Below are positions 1 through 5,721 of a stretch of DNA of 6,479 nucleotides, piece by piece. A program made the translations under genes and the position numbers. The stretch is taken from NCBI GenBank assembly GCA_017998755.1, contig JAGOCL010000151.1, positions 1 through 6,479 on the forward strand, written 5' to 3'. The stretch's first letter is position 1. The number at the start of each line of letters is the position of its first letter. This DNA comes from Spirochaetota bacterium. Lineage in GTDB: Bacteria; Spirochaetota; GWE2-31-10; MWDO01. Under the pieces are notes generated by a model. The model saw only the letters and a list, made by a program, of their open reading frames with translations. It was not told the origin of the DNA and did not search any database.

Positions 1-231
1 AAATATAAGAAAAATATTGAAACTATAAAATCGATAAATTTAGATGAAATGACGCAAACGAATGATTTAGAAAAAAGTCAAGATAAAAACGCTCCTAAAA
101 AAATAAATAGTTTAATTTCTAAAGATTTGGTTATGTGTCCTGAAGAAGATTTCGAGCAAGACTCCGAATATTGTCTGACTTGTAGAAATTATAAAAAATG
201 TTTGGATAGAAATTTAAAGATTTCAAATTAA
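1..231 (+). CDS. C-terminal end of an unidentified protein with a cysteine-rich tail (5' end outside window)
   Basis: The frame is open from the first base of the window to TAA at 229-231, so this is most likely the 3' end of a longer gene. An ATG at 49 could start a 60-residue protein, but only a weak purine-rich stretch precedes it. The visible part is very lysine- and asparagine-rich and hydrophilic, with no membrane segment. Near the end it has four cysteines spaced C-x11-C-x2-C-x5-C (codons between about 136 and 204), a pattern compatible with a small metal-binding or Fe-S site. I do not recognise the family and assign no function. The gene is separated from the next one by 76 bases that contain a likely promoter, so it probably belongs to a different transcription unit. 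Confidence 0.55.
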   Translation, partial: KYKKNIETIKSINLDEMTQTNDLEKSQDKNAPKKINSLISKDLVMCPEEDFEQDSEYCLTCRNYKKCLDRNLKISN

Positions 232-243
232 AATAATATTTTA

Positions 244-272
244 TATACAAAAAAGCAAAAATTCTTTATAAT
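244..272 (+). promoter_or_regulatory. Candidate sigma-70 type promoter for the five-gene plus-strand unit
   Basis: TATACA at 244-249 (4 of 6 matches to TTGACA) is followed, after a 17-base spacer, by a perfect TATAAT at 267-272. Transcription would begin near 279-280, leaving a leader of about 28 bases before the ATG at 308. It is the only convincing promoter seen upstream of the plus-strand genes. In such AT-rich DNA TATAAT can occur by chance, so the call rests on the perfect -10, the ideal spacing and the position in a gene-free gap. Confidence 0.45.
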
Positions 273-293
273 TCTAATACATTCTTTATGATT
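261..293 (+). repeat. Pair of near-identical 13-base direct repeats with 20-base period overlapping the promoter
   Basis: attctttataatt at 261-273 and attctttatgatt at 281-293 match at 12 of 13 bases and start exactly 20 bases apart, about two helical turns. The first copy contains the -10 hexamer, and the second lies in the leader just before the ribosome-binding site. The pair could be a regulator binding site or a chance product of AT-rich sequence. Confidence 0.4.
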
Positions 294-296
294 AAC

Positions 297-300
297 AGGA
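297..300 (+). promoter_or_regulatory. Ribosome-binding site of the MinD-like ATPase gene
   Basis: AGGA lies seven bases before the ATG at 308, a good Shine-Dalgarno position that supports this start. Confidence 0.6.
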
Positions 301-307
301 TTATATT

Positions 308-1447
308 ATGCAGAAGGATAGACCAGTAGTAATCCCGGTAGCGAGCGGTAAGGGCGGAGTAGGGAAGACTTTTGTATCGGTAAATATTTCTTACGCGTTG
401 GCGGAACTCGGTAAAAAAACCGTATTAATTGATTTGGATTTTGGCGGAGCTAATATTCATACATGTATGGGGTACGATACGGCGCCGGACGGAATAGGCA
501 ATTTTTTAAATCAAAAAAATATGAAACTATCCGATTATTTATTGTCGACGACAAACGATAATCTGAAGTTTATTCCCGGCGACGCCGAAATGGTGGGGAT
601 TGCCAATATCTCCGCGGCTCAAAAGCGAAAGCTGATTAATCAAATTATGAATATCGAAGCGGACTATGTAGTATTAGACCTTGGCGCCGGTTCGACTTAC
701 AATACTATAGATTTTTTTATGATGAGCTCGTTTGGTGTTATCGTCGCGACCCCCGAGATCACGTCTATATTAAACGCTTACGCGCTTCTGAAGAATTCGA
801 TATTCAGATTATTATTTGTAGGACTGAAAAAATACCCCGAATCAAAAGAGGTTTTTTCTGATCTAATGAAAAAGGGGGGGGAGTCTGCGTGGAAAGTTAG
901 CGAGTTGTTGGATATGTTGTTTGATATAGACCCTGAAATTCACGCCGAGACTATGACGATAATAGACACTTTTAATCCGAAAATTATCATAAATATGGCG
1001 CATAAGCCAAAAGACCTCGCTATGGGAGAAAAATTGAGAAAAATCTCAAAAAATTACCTAAATATCGAGATGGAATACATCGGATTTTTATATAGAGACA
1101 AAGTTGTCGAGCGTTCCATTGAGGAGAGGAAACCTCTTTATCAGATAGCGCCGGATAATCAAACGTATCAGACGATAGTTCGCATGGCTTACAAGATTAT
1201 CAATGCGAAGAAAATGCCGTATTTTTTACTGGATATAGATAATTACGACGAGTCTTTGGAAATGCTAATGGAAGAGGCGACCGACGATCTGGTAACAAGG
1301 ATAGAGGGGTACGATAAGTTGGCCGATGAAAATCTTATCTCAATAAACGAGCTTTTATCAATAGTAAAGAATCTGGAATACGAAAATCTGAGTTTGAAAA
1401 AGAAAATTGAGGAGTTAGAACAAGCGTTGTTAAAAGTAAAAAGATAA
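308..1447 (+). CDS. MinD/ParA-family (FlhG-like) P-loop ATPase with C-terminal coiled coil
   Basis: This is a 379-residue ATPase of the deviant Walker A (MinD/ParA/FlhG) group, which positions cellular structures through ATP-dependent dimerisation. Seen: the deviant Walker A GKGGVGKT at residues 14-21, with signature Lys15 and P-loop Lys20; the Walker A' region with Asp42 and Asp44; and Walker B VVLDLGAG at 121-128. About residues 170-215 form an extra charged helical segment absent from classical MinD. The last ~47 residues (about 333-379) are a Lys/Glu/Leu-rich predicted coiled coil in place of the amphipathic membrane-targeting helix of MinD. The N-terminal DQA-type motif by which FlhG contacts FlhF is also missing. 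The protein is therefore probably neither canonical MinD nor canonical FlhG. The overall pattern resembles spirochaetal MinD-like ATPases I recall, but its cargo is unknown. It is the first gene of the unit, 44 bases before the HDOD gene. An eight-G run at 874-881 lies within the helical segment. Confidence 0.85.
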   Translation: MQKDRPVVIPVASGKGGVGKTFVSVNISYALAELGKKTVLIDLDFGGANIHTCMGYDTAPDGIGNFLNQKNMKLSDYLLSTTNDNLKFIPGDAEMVGIANISAAQKRKLINQIMNIEADYVVLDLGAGSTYNTIDFFMMSSFGVIVATPEITSILNAYALLKNSIFRLLFVGLKKYPESKEVFSDLMKKGGESAWKVSELLDMLFDIDPEIHAETMTIIDTFNPKIIINMAHKPKDLAMGEKLRKISKNYLNIEMEYIGFLYRDKVVERSIEERKPLYQIAPDNQTYQTIVRMAYKIINAKKMPYFLLDIDNYDESLEMLMEEATDDLVTRIEGYDKLADENLISINELLSIVKNLEYENLSLKKKIEELEQALLKVKR

Positions 1448-1491
1448 ATAATTCTATTGATATTTTTGATAATTTTTGTTAATAAAATGGT

Positions 1492-2358
1492 ATGATTGAT
1501 AAAGAAGAACAAATCGCGATATCTCGATTTATTAAGAATATGCCGCCTTTACCCGTTTCGGTAAGTAAAATACTCGAAGTAACTAAAAACGCTAACGTCG
1601 ACGCAAAAGAACTTAATAATATCATAAGTCTCGATCCGGTATTAACGGGAAGAGTGCTTAAACTCATAAATTCGGCTTATTATTCTTTGACTAATCAAGT
1701 AACGTCTATCGTTAGAGCGATCGTTATGCTCGGTATAAATACCGTGAAGAATCTGCTTCTTTCTACGGCGGTTCTTTCTACGGTAAACGATAAAAATAAT
1801 TTTAGTTCGTTGGATATGGACGCGTTCTGGAGACACTCTATTTGCGTCGGTATTATGGCTAAAAGCTTTGCTTTAAAGGAGAACGTCGATCCGAAATTCA
1901 TCGAAGAATACTTTGTCGCCGGATTGCTCCACGATATTGGAAAGATTCCGCTAAATTCGGTTGTTCCTGAAAGTTATTTGAAAGTAATGACTTATTCCAG
2001 ACAAAATAAACTGCCGCTATACGAGGTCGAGAAGAAGTATTTTGGATTTGATCATTGCGATTTGGGTATCAGAATTGCCGATTTATGGCAGTTAAATAAA
2101 AACCTCTCTTGCGCGATAGGATATCATCATCGGTTAAATGCCGTCGATCCGGAATATAAAAAGTTTACCGCAACGATAGCTTTAGCGAATATTATTACCG
2201 ACAAACTTGAAATTGGCTTTAGCGGTAATAAGAGTCCTGAAAATCTCGAAGAAGAAATTTTTAAAATAACGGGTTTGACTTGGGACGACGTTGATAGCGC
2301 GGAAAATAACGTCGAAGAAGGGATTAAGAAAGCCGAGGTATTTTTAAAAATTTCTTGA
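1492..2358 (+). CDS. HDOD domain signalling protein (HD-type hydrolase-related)
   Basis: This 288-residue protein consists essentially of one HDOD domain. Seen: the opening motif MPPLPVSVSKIL (17-28); the helical segment around ISLDPVLTGRVLKLINSAYY (45-64); GLLHDIGK (144-151) with the HD doublet at His147-Asp148; and FDHCDLG (186-192) and YHH (211-213). Possible metal ligands His115, His147, Asp148, His188, His212/213 and Asp237 are all present, although many HDOD proteins have lost some of them. HDOD proteins generally act as cytoplasmic regulators in signal transduction, motility or DNA-stress pathways and often have no demonstrated enzyme activity. ATG 1492 is the first possible start after an in-frame TAA at 1483-1485, and it lacks a good Shine-Dalgarno, so translation may be weak or depend on the upstream gene. 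The position directly after a MinD-like ATPase suggests a shared role in cell organisation (inference). Confidence 0.88.
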   Translation: MIDKEEQIAISRFIKNMPPLPVSVSKILEVTKNANVDAKELNNIISLDPVLTGRVLKLINSAYYSLTNQVTSIVRAIVMLGINTVKNLLLSTAVLSTVNDKNNFSSLDMDAFWRHSICVGIMAKSFALKENVDPKFIEEYFVAGLLHDIGKIPLNSVVPESYLKVMTYSRQNKLPLYEVEKKYFGFDHCDLGIRIADLWQLNKNLSCAIGYHHRLNAVDPEYKKFTATIALANIITDKLEIGFSGNKSPENLEEEIFKITGLTWDDVDSAENNVEEGIKKAEVFLKIS

Positions 2359-2367
2359 TAACCAAAT

Positions 2368-2371
2368 GGAG
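2368..2371 (+). promoter_or_regulatory. Ribosome-binding site that fixes the folD start at TTG 2379
   Basis: GGAG sits seven bases before TTG 2379. The longer alternative start, TTG 2355, overlaps the HDOD stop codon and has no Shine-Dalgarno in front. TTG 2379 also gives a protein whose N-terminus has the usual FolD length, so it is preferred. Confidence 0.55.
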
Positions 2372-2378
2372 CGTTTTT

Positions 2379-3266
2379 TTGTCCGACAAAATAATAAAAC
2401 TTATCGAACTTTCTAACCAAATATCTTCAGAGTTAACGGATATGATAGTTAATGATAAAATTAACGGTTATATTACTTCTATAATCGTCGGAGGCGATCC
2501 TTCGAGTTTGAGCTATCTTTCGGGTATTGAAAAACGTTCAAAGAAACTTGGGCTTGCTCTTAGTATTGAAAATTTTGACGCAGACGTCGCGGAAGATACG
2601 ATCGTTGATCTGATAAAAAGATTAAATGCGGATAACAATTGTATTGGTATTATCATCCAAATGCCTCTACCGAAGAGTTTATCATTAAATAACGTACTAA
2701 ACGCAATAGATTATAGAAAGGATATCGACGGGCTAAGTTACGTTAATCAAGGAAGGTTGTTTTCCGGTAATCCTTTTATTATTCCGGCGACCGCTTGGGC
2801 GGTAGATATATTCCTTGCTAATTTTGAGAAAAATTATAACTATAATCTTTCCGGGAAAACAGTTACGATAATAGGCAGATCAAATACCGTGGGCAAACCG
2901 ACTTTTCATCTGGCTTTAAAAAGAAATCTGACGGTTAACGTAGTCCATACAAAAACGGTCGACGCAGAAAAAGTATCGAGTCGATCGGATATAGTTATAG
3001 CCGCTTGCGGCGTTCCTCAACTTATCGACGATAAATGGATAAAAAAAGGCGCGCTGATAGTCGACGTCGGTATTCATTGTCCCGACGGGCAGTGCAAGTT
3101 ATGCGGAGACGTTAACGTCGAGAAAGTTCTAGAAAAAGCGGCTTTTGTTACGGCGGTTCCCGGCGGTATTGGCTCGCTTACTAACTCTCTACTGTTCGCA
3201 AATTCGATAAAAAGTTTCTTTATGATAAATCGAAATAAAGAGATAAAATTCAATTTTGAAACATGA
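2379..3266 (+). CDS. folD: FolD-family methylenetetrahydrofolate dehydrogenase, divergent, lacking the catalytic lysine
   Basis: This is a 295-residue protein (303 if it starts at TTG 2355), normal FolD length. FolD normally oxidises 5,10-methylene-THF with NAD(P)+ and then hydrolyses methenyl-THF to 10-formyl-THF in the cytoplasm. Seen, numbering from TTG 2379: Tyr46, IIIQMPLP with Gln94, KDIDG with Asp117, Rossmann motif GRSNTVGKP (166-174), VDVGI and PGGIGS (261-266). Tyr, Gln and Asp have the same spacing as E. coli Tyr50, Gln98 and Asp121. The position equivalent to E. coli Lys54 is Ile50 (ATT 2526-2528), though the lysine two residues further on is kept. Other usual signatures have drifted: PCTP is PATA, GP after PGGVG is GS, and a C-x4-C-x2-C cluster (Cys234, 239, 242) precedes GDV. 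Loss of the lysine predicts loss of cyclohydrolase activity, perhaps with dehydrogenase retained. It could also be a FolD paralogue of altered function. The gene lies 20 bases after the HDOD gene and 22 before umuD. Confidence 0.85.
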   Translation: MSDKIIKLIELSNQISSELTDMIVNDKINGYITSIIVGGDPSSLSYLSGIEKRSKKLGLALSIENFDADVAEDTIVDLIKRLNADNNCIGIIIQMPLPKSLSLNNVLNAIDYRKDIDGLSYVNQGRLFSGNPFIIPATAWAVDIFLANFEKNYNYNLSGKTVTIIGRSNTVGKPTFHLALKRNLTVNVVHTKTVDAEKVSSRSDIVIAACGVPQLIDDKWIKKGALIVDVGIHCPDGQCKLCGDVNVEKVLEKAAFVTAVPGGIGSLTNSLLFANSIKSFFMINRNKEIKFNFET

Positions 3267-3280
3267 TGATTTTGTTATAC

Positions 3281-3284
3281 AAGG
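3281..3284 (+). promoter_or_regulatory. Short-spaced ribosome-binding site supporting the umuD start at ATG 3289
   Basis: AAGG lies four bases before ATG 3289, slightly close but usable. The alternative upstream start, TTG 3256, overlaps the end of folD and would add 11 residues with no counterpart in UmuD. Confidence 0.4.
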
Positions 3285-3288
3285 CGAT

Positions 3289-3717
3289 ATGAAAGTAACG
3301 GAGATATTCAAGTATAAAACTGGAAAAGGATTGGCTCTGCCGCTTTATTCCAGCAAAATTAAAGCGGGATTTCCCTCTCCCGCCGACGACTATATTGAAA
3401 AACGTCTGGATTTGAACGAACTGATAATCAAACATCCCGCTTCGACATTTTTTGTAAGAGTCGAGGGGGAGTCGATGATCGAAGCGGGGATATATAGCGG
3501 CGATATACTGGTCGTAGATAAATCGCTTCCCGTTAAAGATAACGGCATAGTAATCGCTTCGGTTAACGGCGATTTTACCGTAAAAAGGATACGAAAAAGA
3601 GGGGATAAAATATTTCTTCAACCGGAAAACAGTAAGTTTGACGAGATAGAGATCGCCGGCAATATGGAATTTGATATTTTCGGCGTAGTTACGTTCGCTA
3701 TACGAAGCGTGGAGTAA
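3289..3717 (+). CDS. umuD: UmuD: self-cleaving S24 peptidase subunit of translesion polymerase V
   Basis: This 142-residue protein (E. coli UmuD has 139) has no N-terminal DNA-binding domain, which separates it from LexA. UmuD cleaves itself when stimulated by RecA filaments, and the product UmuD' binds UmuC to form the SOS mutagenic polymerase. Seen: the cleavage-site region KAGFPSPADDYIEKRLDL at 25-42, with the predicted scissile bond Ala26-Gly27; the catalytic serine in GESM (Ser62); the catalytic lysine in FTVKR (Lys99); and the C-terminal DVFGVV-like strand DIFGVVT. The 37-residue Ser-Lys spacing equals that of E. coli UmuD. The P1 residue is Ala, as in LexA, rather than the Cys of E. 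coli UmuD. The gene follows folD and is three bases before the SRAP gene. Its partner umuC lies downstream on the opposite strand. No SOS box was found nearby. Confidence 0.93.
   Translation: MKVTEIFKYKTGKGLALPLYSSKIKAGFPSPADDYIEKRLDLNELIIKHPASTFFVRVEGESMIEAGIYSGDILVVDKSLPVKDNGIVIASVNGDFTVKRIRKRGDKIFLQPENSKFDEIEIAGNMEFDIFGVVTFAIRSVE
3711..3714 (+). promoter_or_regulatory. Ribosome-binding site of the SRAP gene inside the end of umuD
   Basis: GGAG lies within the last codons of umuD, just before its TAA stop (3715-3717) and six bases before ATG 3721. This arrangement suggests translational coupling of umuD and the SRAP gene. Confidence 0.6.
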
Positions 3718-3720
3718 CAT

Positions 3721-4437
3721 ATGTGTTTCCATTATTCCGTAACCAAAGCGATTCCGATAATTGAGAAACGGTATAACGCTCAATTTCTTCAATTAGCCGA
3801 GTTTTCTCCGAAATATTTTATTAACGGCTTCAATTTTCCTTTTATGCCGGTCGTTACAAACGAATTTCCAAAAGTAATACAATTGTATCGATGGGGGCTT
3901 GTTCCATTTTGGGCTAAGGATCAAAAATCCGCCGATTCGATAAAAAGCGCGACGTTAAACGCAAGAAGCGAAACACTCCTCGAAAAGCCGTCCTTTAAAG
4001 CTCCGTTCAAATATAAACGTTGTTTGGTTATAGCGGACGGTTTTTTTGAATGGCGGAGTTATAATAATAAAAAATACCCATATTATATAAAGATGAAAAA
4101 CGGCGAGCTTTTTTCATTTGCCGGACTATGGGACGTTTGGCATGATAGAACGTCCGGCTCCGAACATTATACTTTTACGATCGTAACGGTTCCGGCAAAC
4201 GCGCTATTATCAAAGATTCATAATGTCAAAAAAAGGATGCCGGCTATTTTAGAAAAGTCGTCGGAGCATAAATGGTTGAGCGAAACCGAGCCCGACTCGC
4301 TTTATAAATTGTTAACGCCGTTTTCAGACGACGCGCTCGAGGGATATACTATTTCTAAAGCGGTATCGCGTCCGGATTTTAACGTTAACTCCCTCGACAT
4401 TTTAGAAAAAATCGATTACAACGAACTCCCGGATTAG
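3721..4437 (+). CDS. SRAP-domain abasic-site shielding protein (YedK/HMCES family)
   Basis: This 238-residue protein consists of a single SRAP domain. Family members crosslink covalently to abasic sites in single-stranded DNA, through a thiazolidine formed by the N-terminal cysteine exposed after Met removal, and so protect the strand during replication. Seen: Cys2 directly after Met1; the YRWGLVPFWA segment (56-65); the LNARSET motif (79-85) with Asn80 and Arg82; the active-site glutamate in GFFEW (Glu110); and His167 in a SKIHNVKKRMP segment. Most relatives read IH-x-RMP, so three extra residues separate the histidine pair from RMP here. I recall this variant in some other bacterial lineages. 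All residues expected for crosslinking are present. The umuD stop is three bases upstream, so the two are probably co-translated, which fits a shared DNA-damage role. It is the last gene of the plus-strand unit and meets umuC tail to tail. Confidence 0.92.
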   Translation: MCFHYSVTKAIPIIEKRYNAQFLQLAEFSPKYFINGFNFPFMPVVTNEFPKVIQLYRWGLVPFWAKDQKSADSIKSATLNARSETLLEKPSFKAPFKYKRCLVIADGFFEWRSYNNKKYPYYIKMKNGELFSFAGLWDVWHDRTSGSEHYTFTIVTVPANALLSKIHNVKKRMPAILEKSSEHKWLSETEPDSLYKLLTPFSDDALEGYTISKAVSRPDFNVNSLDILEKIDYNELPD

Positions 4438-4439
4438 TT

Positions 4440-5717
4440 TTATCTCACAATAGGAATTTCCGACCACGAAGTCGTATAATTCGGCGACTTGTACGCTCTG
4501 TTCATCCCCCAAGATTTTCTTATCCCAAACGAAGCTGGAATAATAGATTCTTTCCCATGAGTTCCGTTGATTCTATCTATTGCCGTCATCAATCTCTCTT
4601 TTTTTGTCGTAAGCTCTTCGTTTTCAAAAAGCTCTTTTTGATAGCAGTTTTTAGCGATAATACCGCCGAGGAGAATTCCCGTTTTTTTATATTGATACCC
4701 CGTTTTAAATATAGAGTCCAATCCGTAATACGCCGCTTTTATCAAATCCGGCGTAAAAGAGGTATATTGGGGAAGCTCTATCGTTATGGAGTTATGGTAT
4801 TGAGGAAGACTCTCTTTATGCCTGTTAGTTCCGATAAAAATAGTAACATATTTACATAAAGAGTTCTGATTTCTAAGTTTTTCGGCGGAAAGCGACGCGT
4901 GAAAAGCGACCGCTTCGGACATCTCTTCAATGGTAGAAACAGGTCTTCCAAAACTTCTCGACGATAGAATGTTTTTTTTAGCGGCGACAAAATCTTCGAT
5001 ATCTCGACAGCTTCGACCTCTTAACTCCCACGCCATATATAGTCCTTGTATGGTCAAGTTTTTTCTTAGCCAATCGTCGTTTTTATTAATTAGATCGAAT
5101 ATCGTATTTATCCCTTGAGATCGAAGTTTTTTAGTATATTGATAGCCGATCCCCCAAATATCAGATACGTCGAATGTTTTCAAAATTTTTGTCATATTAG
5201 GATGATCGCGTATATCAAATATTCCGCCGTAACATTTATATTTTTTTCCTATTTTATTGGCGAGCTTCGCGAGAGTTTTGGTGTTCGCAATTCCGATAGA
5301 TACGGGAACGCCGACTTGCTTCTCAACAGAAACTTTGATATCGCGGGCATATTTTGCGAGGTCTCGGTCTTTAAATCCGGTCAGATCGACAAACGCCTCG
5401 TCAATGGAGTATATTTCGACGTCGGGGGAGAAATTTCTTAATATATTCATTATTCTATTGGATATATCGCCGTAGAGAGTATAATTCGACGAAAATACCG
5501 CTATATCATACTTATTAATCTCATTTTCGATCTTAAATATCGGCGCTCCTCTTTTAATGCCGAGATTTTTGGCTTCCTGAGAAAGCGCGACAATTATCCC
5601 GTCGTTATTTGATAAGACTACGACGGGACGGTTTTTTAAGTCGGGTCTGAAGATTTTTTCGCATGAGGCGTAAAACGAATTGCAATCTACTAAGCCGAAT
5701 ATTTTATTCGCCGACAT
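4440..5717 (-). CDS. umuC: UmuC: Y-family translesion DNA polymerase V catalytic subunit
   Basis: This 425-residue protein is full length (E. coli UmuC has 422). UmuC is the error-prone polymerase that, with UmuD', copies past lesions. Seen: the first catalytic motif LVDCNSFYASCE (9-20) with Asp11; the conserved YxxYGDIS segment (79-86); the palm motif YSIDEAF (103-109) with Asp106 and Glu107; helix-hairpin-helix-like sequence around DIWGIG; the little-finger region; a sliding-clamp binding motif QKELF at 360-364; and a C-terminal DUF4113-like tail ending in SPNYTTSW plus about seven residues, typical of UmuC rather than DinB. The metal-binding carboxylates are intact. The ATG has a strong Shine-Dalgarno six bases upstream, overlapping the end of mutS2, so umuC is the distal gene of a mutS2-umuC unit. 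Its stop lies two bases from that of the SRAP gene on the other strand. Confidence 0.95.
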   Translation of the reverse strand: MSANKIFGLVDCNSFYASCEKIFRPDLKNRPVVVLSNNDGIIVALSQEAKNLGIKRGAPIFKIENEINKYDIAVFSSNYTLYGDISNRIMNILRNFSPDVEIYSIDEAFVDLTGFKDRDLAKYARDIKVSVEKQVGVPVSIGIANTKTLAKLANKIGKKYKCYGGIFDIRDHPNMTKILKTFDVSDIWGIGYQYTKKLRSQGINTIFDLINKNDDWLRKNLTIQGLYMAWELRGRSCRDIEDFVAAKKNILSSRSFGRPVSTIEEMSEAVAFHASLSAEKLRNQNSLCKYVTIFIGTNRHKESLPQYHNSITIELPQYTSFTPDLIKAAYYGLDSIFKTGYQYKKTGILLGGIIAKNCYQKELFENEELTTKKERLMTAIDRINGTHGKESIIPASFGIRKSWGMNRAYKSPNYTTSWSEIPIVR

Positions 5718-5721
5718 ATGT

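Noticed and set aside
231..243. AT-only inverted repeat (aaaat-aat-atttt) after the first gene as a terminator
   Set aside because: The five-base AT stem is too weak for an intrinsic terminator and is expected by chance in this composition.
1448..1491. Gap between the ATPase and HDOD genes as a promoter or terminator region
   Set aside because: 44 AT-rich bases with no hairpin and no convincing -35/-10 pair; treated as a simple intra-operon spacer.
2355..2378. TTG 2355 as folD start, overlapping the HDOD stop
   Set aside because: It has no Shine-Dalgarno, whereas TTG 2379 has GGAG seven bases upstream and fits normal FolD N-terminal length. It is not fully excluded.
3289..3717. The S24 peptidase as a LexA or phage repressor
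   Set aside because: There is no helix-turn-helix domain, and the length and the sequence around the cleavage site match UmuD.
3250..3792. A 180-codon open frame on the minus strand opposite umuD
   Set aside because: It lies fully antisense to the clearly conserved umuD and the start of the SRAP gene, has no recognisable domain, and its residue make-up looks like a reverse-complement shadow.
4461..4474. Small inverted repeat cgac-cacgaa-gtcg near the convergent gene ends
   Set aside because: Only four base pairs, inside the umuC coding sequence, with no following T-run.
4557..5475. Several open frames of 60-110 codons on the plus strand opposite umuC
   Set aside because: umuC is full length with intact motifs on the minus strand; the overlapping frames have no domains or convincing ribosome-binding sites.
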